Shown in pieces: positions 27,501 to 42,500 of a DNA stretch of 64,000 bases (position 1 is the first letter of the stretch; each line of letters begins with the position of its first letter). Both the position numbers and the translations under genes were made by a program. The notes beneath the pieces were generated by a model. That model saw only the letters and a list, made by a program, of their open reading frames with translations, was not told the DNA's origin and made no database searches. This DNA comes from Tubiluchus corallicola (lineage: Eukaryota > Priapulida > Priapulimorpha > Priapulimorphida > Tubiluchidae). Location of the stretch: positions 186,001-250,000 of the forward strand of contig JAQGDQ010000159.1 of the NCBI GenBank assembly GCA_030141605.1, given 5' to 3'.

Positions 27501-30500
27501 GTGAATAATAAGAAACAATTTTTAGAATATTAATAAATGTGAAAAAGTGACATACTTTGCAATTTGTAGAAATGGCAATGCATTTTACATTTTGAAATAG
27601 AAATGAAGAATATGACATCCTATAGTGTGCAGAAAATTGTTAGAAATTGACTCATAGGGTCCTTTGTAGTTTGCAGTAGTTCTGTTAATACACTTAGAAC
27701 AACAACTAATGAGAAGGTGATTTATAGTTTGTAACAATTTTTAGTAAGAAGTTTATACAATACTTTTAGCAATAACATGAAATGAGAAGAAATAAGATGC
27801 TTTGTATTTTTTGATGTAGTAATACATTTATAATAGTAAGATGTAAGATGTACTGAAGAAGATGCTTTGTATTTTTTGATGTAGTAATATGTTTATAATA
27901 GTAAGATGTAAGATGTACTGAAGAAGTTGCAAAGTTTACAAAACATGAAATGTAAGATGCTTGGTAAAATTGTGTGTAGATTCTTGTAGTGTACTTAAAA
28001 TAACTAGAAGAGGTGTAATATAAGGTGTTTATAGTTGTATGTTCTTGTAATTTTCTTTATAACAAGAGATGAGAGCAAGCAAAATGCTTTGTAGTTTATA
28101 GATTTTTGTAATGCCTTTAAGAAGTCAGAAATTAATGAGCAAGATGTTTTTTTTAGTTTTTGGAAGTTGTGAAAAAGTAAAAAAGTGCTTACCGGTTTCT
28201 TACTTGTTGACTTCTGCAGTTTCTTGCTCAATGGATTGAATTAGCATCATTAATAGCTCTTTATTTATACCCGGAAAGCTGAGAGAGTCGTATTTGGGAT
28301 GCAATCAAAATGTAACACATCACTTTCAAGGTACCCTGTAATTTATTTACTACAACAGTTCTTATTGCTTAATACAATTATACAGTGATATATAATGAAA
28401 GGTGGTATCCAAGGACTAAGTTTCTGCAATGTCATTCATGTACAACCTTGCAAAATGAGGTGAATACCAGAAGGTGAAATTGAGTTGCTTTACAAGAACT
28501 TCAAAATCTAGCTGATGATTTTACAATGTTGTATTGCACCCATATGAGATATTTTTTTGCTGAACAGGTGATTGGTGAATAAGATAAGTTTTGATTCTGA
28601 ATATACTTTTTGAATTTTAATATGGCAATCATTTTTGTTTTGTCATGCATTTATGCGATTTGGATTGTTCCTTGACAAAATAGACAAATATGCAGGAGAT
28701 TAGACTACCTTTATTTAACAGGCAAGCTTTTATGTTGTTTCATACATTTAGTCAGAACTGACTGACAACAGAAGAGTTTCAGAAAGTATTAATTTGTTCT
28801 AGAAAAATGCAAAGAACAATTTATCGATATTTCAATGTTAAGCAGCAAGGTGAAGTTTTTGATGTATGTTGGATGTGGAAAATCAAATGAGTCAATTGAT
28901 TTGCGAGCTTGTTATATTGTTGGGAAAATGCAAAAGACATTTTTCTGTGTTATTCAGGGTTGCAGCGAAGGTTGTGTTTGTCTTCCAATGTCACCTTAAT
29001 TTCACTATTTGAAATTTAAAACTGATTTGTTTAACAATTAATAGATTTCTACCTGGTGTGGAGAGAAACTACACACATGTTCTTAAATAACTAACGTATT
29101 TTTAACTCTTGAGGAAAATTTTACACCCATCGTAAAAGCAATACTTTGTCCTTCATCATTGTATTTGTTGAAGGAAGGGAAATGGAATACTAAGGTGAAG
29201 TTTTTTTTTGAAGTGTAGTGTTTGCGTGAAGTCATGTATCATGAAGATACTCTTTCCTCCATATTGTCACATTTCACTTAACCTTGATGTTGAAACCTTC
29301 AATATGCAGCATTTTCAGAGATCTCCTTCAGTCTGAATTTGATGCTTTATAGCTCAGTGTTTTTGGGACTGGCAATATTTGGCAATGTTTGATCACATTT
29401 TCATTCTTGAAAAGCATTCCTATGTTACTCGTTGGAGTATATTTTGTGCTTATTTTCCTCTCATTCCTAGGCAAATGGGATCTTTAAAGCTCAATTACTT
29501 GTAATGATTGAATGTTACGCCCGCATTATGAAATTATATTCGTACAAATAGTAATAGTAGTAAAGATATTCAAACAAGTAAATCAACATGATTTTTTTAA
29601 CGAAAAGCTTTTTAAAAGCAATATGTTAGTTCCATATTTAGAAGTTATATCGATGCAAATATTAATAGCTAAAATGGTAATGAAACAAATAACCCAATTC
29701 GGTGTTGCTTCTTTTGTTTATTAACTAAAAGCTTTATCAAAGCAATTTACAAAATAAGATCTTAACACTAAATATAATTTTGAAGTTTTATAAAAATATA
29801 ATTTTTATATTTAACATAAAGAACATGAAGAACATTGACAAAATTCATTTAGACTTTTGACAAACATAGAGCATTAATAATTTTGTGTCAGATTTCATCA
29901 GATTTTAATCATTTTGAAGTATGAAATGAAGTAACAGAGTCATAACTAATTAGCTGTGCTTCATAGTAGATGCATTTTTCAGTATTAGCTATAAGAACTT
30001 TGGTACTTAAGTATGTATAAAAAATATATTACTTTTGATGCTACATGTCTAACAGTTTCCATAGTATTTTGTAGTACAGTTGATGAGAATTGCTCTACAA
30101 TCTATAGCTTTGACATAGATAACATAAACATATTGACACTGTTTCCCATAATTTAGTTAAGATTTTGTCAGTCATTTTAAAATAATGGTAATTGATGATA
30201 AAACAAAACAGTTATATCAAAAGTTGTTGCAATGCAACTCGTGGAATCTTCAATCTGCATTGAATTCACATGTTCTTTTCTAAAGATTGGCAGATTTGAT
30301 TAGTGAAAGTAAAATTACAGGATCATAGTTGATTTTTGTGCCAGTATACCAATCTGTTTTAGTACTATATGAATTACATCTAAGTCTTATGTATTACACT
30401 AAGTATTAGATACCACTTTTTATGATACATAACAATTTTAAATTTGTATGTAAAAATCAAGTGCTATTTCTATTTTTCTACTTTAGCTAAGGTTTTCTCA

Positions 30501-33500
30501 GTATATTAACCACATAACATAAATGGCTAGAAGCTGACTAATTAATATTAAATCAAACAAGGACAAAAAGAAGGATATCTGAAGCCATAGTATCCTGTCT
30601 TAAAGGTGGAAAGATCAAGTCCATACAGAAAACTTTCTCCATATTTTTGTGTGCAGGAACCTTGACAAGACTTTGGACGAATGCACGTTGCCCCTGGGCT
30701 GAAATGTGTGTAAGGGTAAAATTAAAATTGTTTGTTCTGTCATTAGATTACATAGATCTTTCTAAACTGTCTTTGCCAAAATAGCATTTTGTAAGTAAAT
30801 GGTAAGAGAAGACATGTGCATTGCACAGATTTTAGAGAAACAGAATTAAAACATATTGTGGGGTGAGTGAATAGCTGATTGGTCACTCTGTGGGTTAGTG
30901 GCACTGAGCTATTTACTGAATAGATATGTAACTGCCAAGTTCATTCATTTTGATTAGTTTTTACCTGCCAAGGAAGGACGTACAACACATCCAAACATGA
31001 CTGATGCATCTCTGCCATAATTGTTTCTCATCTTAGAAGATTAGCCCTGATGACAAGGGAGATGGTTTTAATTTCTCCACAAACTTCTACATTGTGTAAT
31101 CTTTCCCACTGAGGGCCAGATTTCAGCTTGCAAGATGAGGAAAGTATTAGAAAGCTATAATTATTATTTTTCGCTCGAAAGCACGTAAAACATCTTTGCA
31201 AATAAAAACAAGACATAATATTTCCTAAATGTTGTAGCTTTTCATATAATATGGCAGCTTTTACTTACACACAAGTGTTGCCTTTGAGGTGGCAGTTGTC
31301 TAATTTGTGAAAAAATATGGAGGAGATGTGAGAGTGAGATAGCTAGAGAGAGAGAGAGAGAAGGGAAAAGGTTTAAGAGGTGATGCAAGTGACTGATAAA
31401 GGAAAGAAGGCGAAGGAAGAAAGGAACCAAAACAAAAATATAGAAGGAAAGGAGCAGAAGATGGAGAGAAACTGGTGCTGTCAATAAAGTGGAATTCTAA
31501 GCACTATAATAAAAAGTACAACTAACTGTGCTCTGATACAGACCTACCAAAATTTAAGTTCTGTGGAATTAATCACTAACACAAAGTCGTTGTTTTCATA
31601 GAACCTGCATTGTGAGTGTAACAGACCACAAACATGTGATTGTGGCTAATTCTTTTTGATAGTAGGCTGAGAAGCAACCTGAAGTCTGGAAAAGCTGTTT
31701 ATAAAAATAAATTAAGTGGGACACTGAAAAATGGAGTGCACCAAGCTTGAATACCTGTATGTGAAACAAAGAGAGAGAGTTTGTTAGAAAACTTTGGCCT
31801 TTTTATTACAGAAGTTATCTAGGATTGAAAATAGGTTTTGTTTAAATAGCATATTGGAGTTCACAAGTGGCATTTATTTATTTATTCTGAAAAAAAGTTG
31901 AATTTTCATTCAAGTAAACAATCTATGTTGTTTACATTTCACAGACATTTATGATATTTCAATAATTTTGTAAATAAATTAATTGGTAAAATGCTTTACC
32001 TCTTGCATTTGTGAATGAAAACAAATTGTCCAGGTTTCATGAGAATTTTTTGTCCATTGCAAGAAATCAAGCACATGAAAAAATACGTTCTGAACAGCAT
32101 ATGGTACATCACACATGTTGGTCTAGGAGCCAAAATTGACATATAATCATTCACGGCATTAAAACTGATGGACTTCAGGTCTTCGTCAGCATCTGTTAAT
32201 ACTCCTTCTGCTGGGTCTCTGGCTTCCATAAATGACTCAACCATCTCTCTACAAATTCAAAAATATGTACCAGAACTACTAAATAATGTTGGAATGTGAG
32301 ATTCTGAATAAACTTAATTTCATTCTAGGATACCATAGCATAAGACAATAGGTATTGTTGTTTATTTGCTGATATTTCAGTGCATATCTGCAGAATTTTC
32401 TGAGCAATTAGTGAAGCCATGAAAGCAGTAATCATTAAATTAAATTTTACCAAGTCATTGAAATCAAGAGTTATCCCTTATTAAACCAAGATTCGAAGTC
32501 ACAGTTTGCAATACTATGAAGTACCAACACTATGCAAAGCTATATCACTGCATTATTTAATCATGTAGGGGAGAGTGGGGCGAGATGGGCTACTTAAGTT
32601 TTACAATATGTATATAACACCAGCATTAATAAATTAATAACTTAATAACCTATGTTAAGTGACAGTAAATTGATGTACTTGCTTTTGCTTTTGAAGAAAA
32701 TGAGTGACAATACTCAACTTACCCTAAGCACTGGGGGAGGTTTGGTTACCATAGCCCATCTTACCCAGTATGGTAGCCCATCTCAACCAGTGTGATAGCC
32801 CATCTCAAGCAGTGCCTAGGGTGAGTTGACTATATTAACTTTACAATGACTGTCGATTATACAAAGAACAGTGGAAATGCGAAAAAGTTATGGAACGTGT
32901 TGAATTTGACCCAGGACTAGGGGTCATTCACTTACAAGACGAGTACTATATATAACACATTAGTCTACCATACACCAGTGTTCATTACATGCCTTATTCA
33001 GTCCTTCTAGCTGGCTTCTATCTAGTTTGCTCTTTCAGAAATGAAATTAGTATACCCAGCTAACCTTTATAGGCACGAGATGGGCAACAATTCATTTCAC
33101 TCAGCGGTTCCTGTGTGAACTTTGCAATAAATGTGTGATTTTACAGATAATGCAGTTAAACTTTATTTTTTATATGTTTTAAATGTTAAGTATTTTATCG
33201 TTTAATAGAGTAATTCTGCTAAGTGTTTTACTTAAGGCTTGGAAGTGCTTTCGTTAGTAACAAGGATTTATAACCAGAAGCTCACTTGTTTTTAATGTAA
33301 AATACAGCATCAAAATTACCTGAAATTACCATTTATTTCATATTCAGTTCAATTTCAAACTTACTTCAAAGTGACACTTAAAGATGACAAAGATTATACA
33401 CGTATTGTGACATTGGAATTTAGCTACCTAACACTGCATTGCAAGAACAATATTAATTGAATAAGGGAGAGTTGGTACGTAAGCCCAACTGGCCCCGGTA

Positions 33501-36500
33501 ACCAGATGACCCACTAACCCCAGGTGCATATTTTTCAAAGTCCTCCTTCCCACAACATTTGGAGGAACTAAGCCTTTCATATCTATATTACATGCATTGC
33601 GTATGTACATAGCAATGCTTCACAATAAGTATTGTTATAAAAAGAATGCTAACATCTTAGATCAATTCGTCGAAAAATCAAGTTTGGTTATGATTTTAAC
33701 AGTTTAAACAAAATAACTTAACCGTGTGTCAGCCACCATGTCTTTCTGCGCACTGTCATATTGCTGGTACAGCGTATGTAAATGAGCAATAAGTGTCACT
33801 TTAGTCATTTATTGGAAGCAGCAAACTTGCAACTAGCCCGACTCACCCCAGTAGTCCATCTCAGTCAGGTCTCTCCTACTGTGCTCAGCAAAAGCCACAA
33901 ATAGAGTAACTGATCTAAATAAGTCCTAAATTTCCTTGTCTGTGTATAAGTCTTGAATTTAATTTGTTCTACTTAGTACCTAAACTTTGAAACTCTGACA
34001 GAAAGAACCATGTTAAAATGTGTGCTCACGTGAGTGCACATGTGCATGTGTCCTTCACTTGATTAATCATTAGGCTAATTGTTGTAAGTGAATGTCTTTC
34101 TTAATGTGTGTTCTGGATATCCTACAGAAAGATGCTGAGGTTTATAAGCCAACTCCCACTGTTGAGTGTATTCAAATAGTAGTAAATGTAGTATAGTAAT
34201 GTCACTAGTAATGGATGGGTGGTTCTGACTGTGTACCAGTAGAGTGAGATCTCGAACAAGCTTTGCCATATTTAGTCAATAGCTCAAGTGGTATGCATCA
34301 TGAAAGCACGAGTTTTGGTTTCAAATTCTGGTTAACTCACAATTTTTCAGCACCTGCTTGAATTAATGGAACCATCAGACTGATTGTTGTAACCGTGATG
34401 TCTTTATTAATGATTGTCCTGGATGACTAAGGCCCTCTCCCTCTCCAACAGTAGTTCCTGATGCAGCCTTACTGTTGTTCACATATCTTCGCTTTGAAAT
34501 TTGGGTATTCTTCGATATACCAGGTAATGCAGTCCAAGCAATTTAGAGAATCCTTCAGGGTAGGATCCCAAAGTGCCTCCAATTTCGCTTCATTTTTCAA
34601 CTTCATTAGCTGAGTTGCACAGCAGATTTATTTGGAAAAGTGAGACGTTTCAGGTGCATGAGTATCTGCTTGCACATAGAAAAATTATCAAAAACTCCTG
34701 TAAACCTCTTAACTGTAAGCACACCATTTTGAGGTCTGATCAGCTAGTCAGTGAGAGTATGTTGTGTCACTAGAACCACTTACAACCCCATTATTAAGTA
34801 AGTTGTTTGTTAAACAACTGTATAACTCATCTAGACCAACTTTCTTTAAATTAATGATTTTAGGTCATGTATTTAGAACTTGTAGAGAGCAAATTTAGCT
34901 ACAAGTACATTCATTAATTGACTGCATTCTTTTATATTTGATTTTAGAAAGTAATGAAATTATTACTATTTAAACTAATAAATGAGTGAAATTTCATGCA
35001 GTAATACGTTCATCATTTCTTATTTAGATCTGTTAGTCTTGTGGTCTGGCTAACTTTTTGTGATTGCTTTTAGGATGATTGATCTCGAATCAATGTTTAT
35101 AATCATGTTTCTATCAACAATATCTATTGTTCTAATGTTAGTCCGAAAAATCTTTGAATCTTCAAACTGAAATATTGCTTCTAGATTTTACTCAAATCTC
35201 CACAGTAGTAATGTCAAGGAGTCAACACACTCCCACATGAAGATACAGCTCAAAATGTGAAGGTAGTTTGGGAACCACATGTTTAGTGGCAGATTTAAGA
35301 GGAGTGGTTGCTGACTTAGTACATTTTACTTAAAGGTCAATTCATTACTGCTCAATATGTATAAGGAGTTGGACAACCACTCACCTATAGTAGTAGATGG
35401 AGGATAGATTTTAGGAGGGTAGCTAACAAAGTGGGTATTTTAAAGTCAAGGTCAATACAATACAATTTAGGATCGGTATGGTCTCACCATATTTAAATAT
35501 GATGCTTTAAACATATTAAGGTGAAAACATATGAGACTGGAAGGTTTTCATATACACAGACATTTTTATGTAAAGATATTTATCAGTCAGATATTTATGT
35601 AAAATTTTACAAACTTACGCTTTTGATTCTTCCACATTCACGCATTTGTCAGATGGGCACGTGGCAGGTTTCCGTAATTCTCCCTTTTTCCCCATGTATT
35701 CTTCTATCGTTAGACACGGTATTCTTGATAAGCCATTTCCCAGTACGAATAGGGCAGAGACAGTGGCTACCAACAAGCACTTCATTTTCTTATTTCTAAA
35801 AGAAAAAAGTTTGTTATTTTGAGTATTTAAAGTGTGCTAACATTACATTACATTATTGTAACGCCTTTAAAATAACAAAAAATGAGGAGTAATGTATTTT
35901 GCATTTTTACAAATTGCAAGACATTTATATTAGCAATATGATTTTGGAATTTTTAGGATGAGCAGAGAAATGTAAACGGTTTTGCTTGTACTTGTAATGC
36001 TTTTAAAACAACAAGAAACGAAATATAAGGTGTTTTACACTTATAGGCTCTTGTAATTTAGAAAATAGTACGTAAGAATAAACAAGATTAGCACTTTCTA
36101 ATTTATAGATTTTGTAATGCCTTTAGGTGGCAAAAGTTAACAAATAAGATACTTTTTTAGTTTTTGTAGTTACAGACTTGGAAGTTCTTACCTGCTTCTT
36201 GACTTCTGTAGTTCCTTGCTAAATACGTAGGCCAAGATCTCCTTATTTATACCCTGAATACTGTGGCCTTGTTTAGCATACAATCAAAATTAACTTCCAG
36301 GTACCCGTTGTTTATGACAATGCATCTTAAACCTGATACAATCATGCACTGGTAAATAAAGTCAGATACCAGAGACTAAGGTTACTGCAGTGTAAATCGA
36401 ATTCGACTTTCCAAAATGGCTTTGCAAGTGAAATTGCGGGTATTTTATAAGCACTGTAAACCTAGATGTATTATTTTATAATTTATATTGTGCCCAAATG

Positions 36501-39500
36501 AGGTTGGTTGTTTGTTAAGCATAGCAAGTCGTGTGCAGAATAATTAAACATTATTCCTGTTGTCAAAGTTCACCATTCGGAATTGGGTTAGTGGGAAATT
36601 TGCAGCCCAACGCTTTTGCAATGGCGTTTGTAACATACAATGCAAAAATACAAATCAACGTTTGCTAAGTTAAGAATCACAATGCATTACATTAAAATTG
36701 GGCTGTAATCTATGCAGTGTTTCACTTATCATTTAAGCAGTTAATGCTCAGTATTATTGTAAGTTGTGTAACAACTAATTTTTGTTAGATTTTCTTACAA
36801 ATGGCTGATCGTGAACATGTCTATGCATTCTGTTTCTTGTATTTTCACCTTCTAGAATAATTCTTTTTCGATCTGGTAATGTGTTTATTTTGCTCTCGTC
36901 CAAATAGTCCTAAAATCACTTTTCCCGAGGATTGTTTGTGCTAGTTTTCACAAAATTGGGAGCGTCCCTGTCACTAATGTCACTCAGTGTCTCTGCCTTG
37001 TAGAAAGCAAAGTTATATACTTATGACATCCTCCGCACACGAAAGATTCAGCTTTCAGACTATGTTCAGTACACCGTCTGACATAGTCAGGTCTTCAAAA
37101 AATTACAAAACTGACTCTCCCTTTTCCCTATTTTTGTTATTGTTGTAGTGATTTGAAAAATAAATGATTCGAAACGGAGTGTGTGTGTGCGTGCGTGTTT
37201 GTGTTTGCGTGGGTGGGTGGGTGCGTGCATGTGGTAACGGATGCGTCACGTATCCTACGTAGCTGTTGTGTGTGCACTCGCATGTTAAATGTGTCTTCGA
37301 TTATTTGTATTTGTGTTCATTCATAAACCTATAATGTCGATTATATTATGGATTTAAATATTGATACATTAATATAAATATAGCTAAATGCTTTTTTCAT
37401 AATTTGTTGTATAACAGGTTCACAAAAATATCTGGTCTTAGAATATCTGGTTGTAAATTGCTGGTCTTAGTGAATCTTTGTAACACTTAAGTTACTTTTT
37501 CTTGTGGAACATCCTGATTAGTACTGGTGTACACATGTGTGTAAGCATATTTTGCAAAGTATGAGTGTTCTCCCACTAGTGGTCCAACTTTTTGTTCAAA
37601 TGACATTATTTGTTGTACGAATTAAGTATCGTTTCCATTTATAAAGTTGTATTCTAGCAGCTCTTATTGTAGCAAATGTACAACAGCTAGTATAGTGAAA
37701 CACATGTAGGCGTTTTTACTTTATATATTTGCCATTTATTTACTCAAAAATAAACATAAAACAAAAAGCAAAGCAATAGTTTAAATATGCTGACTACCTT
37801 ATTAAATTAAAATCTCAGTGTCAGTTCTTACAATTGCACGACGTTTCTTAAATACTGGCTAGTTTCAAAAAACTATTATTAATTTATTATGATTATTATT
37901 ACTTTTGCTAATACATAGTAATTTTGAGATTCTAATTAAAATTTAATGTAATTCACATCCTGAAAATTTCTGTTGTCTGACTGAATACGAAGTACTATAA
38001 AACGAGCTAAATCGAAAAATTCAATTATAGGTACTCCAGTACAGTTTCGATTAATAATAACGGCCTGTTCCTAAATCCAACAAGGACAATAAGAAGGGTA
38101 TTTGAATCCATAGTATCCTGTAGTAAAGGTGGTGAGATCAAGTCCGTACAACAAACGTTCTGCATATTGTTGCCTGCAGTAGCCACCACAGTGCTTTGTG
38201 TGAATGCATTTTGTACCAGGACTGAAATAATTACAAGAATATAAATTCAAATTCTGTGCATTTCATCAGATTTTGGAGTTTTTTTTACTAGAAAAAAACT
38301 TATTTTGTTATAGTATTTTTATTTCTGTAAAACCACAACAAGATATGTTTTGTACTAGTGCAAATAATAAGAAACTTTACAGCTATTTTCTGTGACATTA
38401 AGCAAGAGTTTAAAACAAGTCCTGAAGGCAGGGAAAGAAGGAAACAGAATAAAGAAATAAAGAGAAAGGTAAGGAGTGGGATAAGATAGACAAGTGTGAT
38501 AGAAAGTTAAGGAGTAACAAAAGAGATACAAACTTACTGAAAGTAAGAAGATATTTGTTGTCATATTGTTACCGAAGCTAAGTGGATAAAATGCTTTACC
38601 TTTTACATGTGCGGATGTAGAGAGTTTGTCCAGGTTTCAGAAAGATGTTGTGCCCATTGCAAGAACGCAAGCACATGAATGATTTTGTAGTGAAAACCAG
38701 TGTGTTCATCTGACATCGTGGCCGAGGAGCTAAGTTCAAAACGTAGTCATTTACTGCATTGAAACTGACAGATTTGACATCAGTATCAGAATCTGCTGGT
38801 CCATCGTTTCTTGTAAAGGAATCGACTACTGTTCTGTGGAATTAAAAACAAAAAGTTTGTGCCAAATATTGGTAGTGGCTTTAGCAGAAATTGTTCTTGT
38901 CGAAATTATGAGGTAATTATTATATTAAATTTAGGAAGCAATTTAATTAAAGAATTGAAATACAAAAAGCATTTTTAACTAGGCGCAGATTTAAACTACT
39001 GTGTGGAGCATTGTAGGATACAGTTGCGTGGTCAATCATCAATGACAGTTAGGCCTGTTAACCATGCTTAGACACTCACTAGCTTAGGTAGATTTTTTTC
39101 TTTAATTATTTAACGTTTTTTATTCATTCGGTGTGTTTGACTTCTAGTGCTAAATACACTTCTAAACTAGTCTGGAACGCAAAGCATTAGTTTACTCGCT
39201 TACTGAGTTTTTCTGACCAACCGCGTGGATATGTTATTTAGAACACCGTTTAACCCTTGTTATGGATCCGTTTTTTCTTAAGAATTCATAATACGGAGCA
39301 ACGGTATTGTGACGTCACAATGTTAAAAACTGATCAAAACTTATTACATGAACAATGATAACAACATTATTATGATGAAAAGTTGAGTTTATTGAGTTGA
39401 TTTGCAAGCGTGTTACTCAATAATTACAATAATTACTATTAATAACATTAATTACATCAATTATCATGACTATTAATTTGCATTGCTGAAGATTAACGAT

Positions 39501-42500
39501 ACGCTAACGGGTGTTTGTTAAGTAATATAAGGTGTTGTCCTTCTAAATGTTTTACTTTGTGCTTGTAATGCTGCTAGGCTTTACTTACTTATGTGAGTCT
39601 TGCAAACTCACACATTCGTAAGATCGACAACAGTTTGGAATCTGGTCTGGAGTCAGTAATTGCCCGTTTCTCCCAATGAGCGCTTCTATTGGAACACAAC
39701 ACAGGTCCTGACAGTTTGCCAATGCAAACAGGACGGAGGCTATGGCTAGGAAAAAATACTTCATTTTGTAGATTCTGTAAATATAAGACGTTTTGTTTCA
39801 AATTAGAATGACAAATTTTCAACCTGTTATAGTACTTTGAGTTATGGCATATATATATGTAAATCTGCACTAAAGTATGCATCTATATCTGCCAAGAGGT
39901 CAAGAAAGGCACTGCTATACAAAGCTACATTTTTATGTGACATACTAGGCTTAGTATGTCAGGTGAATTCATTATGTACTTGTATGATGTGCAGATGCTT
40001 ATGCAGAAAACTGACAACACTCACAAATTTCAGATTTGAAATTGAAATCTTTGCAACAAAATTATTGTTATGTAAACTAGGTACAGAAATATTCTGTGTA
40101 ATATAATTACTATTTAACAAATTCAAATGTACCACCATTTTATTATGGATATTACGAGCTTACCTGTTATATCTTGCCCAAACTTCTATATCGTATCTAA
40201 CTTTTCCTCTTGCTTCAATCAGTGAATCTGAATATTAATTACATGTGGCGCTTAAGGTTGCATTTATACCATAGAGACCGGAAGCGTCATAAATTTGGAT
40301 GCACGATTGCAACTGAGACAACACTTTAAATCCGGGAGTATTTTGTAAACATTTTTCGGGTCGTCGTGCACATTTTGTTCTCGTTGTTTGTTAGCTAAAG
40401 CCAATGAAGTATTCAGATTGTTTAAACAAATTCAACATTAAGTTTTTATTTTTTAGTAACACATTTTGAAACAGTTGAACTGAAAGGAATGAAAATTTCA
40501 CTCATTTGAACTTGCTTTTGATTTGGACTATGGAAACTACGATAAGCTGCAAGTTACAAATGACTGTAAATTATGCGAAATTGTTGTTTTTACGTGTAAT
40601 TAAACTACCTCTCCTTGTCTATCTCGAGAGGAGCGCCTAAAAGTCGGGAGAATCCTTCCCACTTCGCCCGTCCACACATTTTTAGCAGTTTTGCTATGCA
40701 CAAAAATCCTTGTACAGAAATTAATAGGTGATGTGTTAGAACTGTAATTATATAAAATCGTCAACTTATATGAAACTTGCGTCACGACTTGTGACAGTTT
40801 ATATGTTGTCATTATGGTTGAATGTTCTGTAGTATAGTATGCACCGTTAGCCTGCGTTTACGTAAGGTGTAAGCCTTTGTTGTAAAAACTAGGTTTAATT
40901 TCCATTGACTATCTCATTTGCCGTTTCGTACAATCTGAATAATTATAGTACCCAATTTTTTTATATTTTTTAAATTTCCCAAATGTTTTCAGTATTACAC
41001 TTAACCCTTAGACGTAAAACCAATTGCACCTATTTGTAAGTTATTTGGTGTTGTTTGTACGAGTCTTGAACAGTCACGTTTTGTTTTGGCGGAATTAAGG
41101 CCAATTCGAGGAATAATAAAATGCGCTTTTAAGTTCGTGTTTGTATGTCGAAGAAGTCACGCGCACACATAGTATTTGTTTTGTTCTCGCAGGACTGCTC
41201 CATATTTCCGGTGTTTTTTCACGATTAACAAACACGCGAATGTAATTTTGGTATACGGTCGTAGAATATGTTTTGTTTGGTCATTTTAGGCATTTTACAA
41301 CAAAAATGAAATTTAAATATCGATAGTAACTGTTAAGGCGAGGTCAGTATTATAATATCCAATCTCGAATCTCTGGTAGATATTGGCTGTCACTATAAAA
41401 CTTAGTGTAGATGGAGCTTCAGATTTTGTAGATGGAGCTTCAGCTAGCTCCTTTGGGAGATTGTTCCTTTCATTAACATCTATTTTAATGGTATTAGTTG
41501 GTTTCTTTGAATAGTTTCATGTAGGCTTATTGGCCGCTTAGATTTCTAAAGATTCCTAGCCTTCCACCAGGCAGTAGAAGATCGATGCCGGGTAGAAAGC
41601 GGTACGTGTCTAATGGATCTGTTCTCTTCCTGAACTGGGTATTGAGTAAAAGTACTCTTTCTGAATATTCTGTGTCGTTTAGCCCTGAGACTAATAGCTA
41701 AGCGTAAGAAGGAGGCAGTGTGTTTTGAAGACGCACCATTAAACACACAAAAGAGAGAAAGGAAGGCAAATTAATGAACATAAATCATGCTTACTGCCTT
41801 TCCTACTTTCTTATAAGAGATTTGGTGACAAATTTCGAAACTGGATATCAAAATGTGAAATTTTGGTAGTGAACAGCGCATGCGACCTTGTTTCAATGCA
41901 ATTAACACATTTCTGCTGCCCTCTGCTGAGTTTTTCCTATTATAGCGGCCTTTCATAATAGTAGACACCGTTTACAATTACACTCTGGGTCGATCACTCA
42001 AGTCCAAATTGTAAATTGTATAAAATTAGCACAACTAAATAATTCAGCCTTTTCCTGTGGACTGTTAAGCATTTATATATTGCTTTCGAGTTTTTAAGCT
42101 GCATAGGTTCTTCCATTCATTCTTTTTTCAAGCAGTTTTTGTTATCAATGTAATGTATGCCAGTATATTACAGCTGCTACACGAGTGACCTTAAATTTTG
42201 TATAGATTGTATTGGAACACACGTCCACGCAAACTTACGAAAAGCAGTAAGAGAAGAACAAAGATTTTTCTTTCAAGTAATGTTTTTCTTCCACTTGATG
42301 TCAAGATAGGCAATGTACAGCTGAATAATACGCAGCAATTCATTAAAACTATTTGGGCTCATCCAATAATAGCCAAAAAATTTATTCGGTTACTCAGATG
42401 AGCCCGTAAGTCGTAGAGCTTATAAAATTTTGGGTAAACCCAACAATTCGGGTGTCTGTTTCGTTTTTTATAATTTCTAATACTTATTACTTATTACTCA

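Noticed and set aside
41400-41480. Candidate for the missing TLDc exon (SSFGRLFLSL)
   Set aside because: Resemblance to FGG..LFQL is weak, and the segment sits in a local duplication of GTAGATGGAGCTTCAG.
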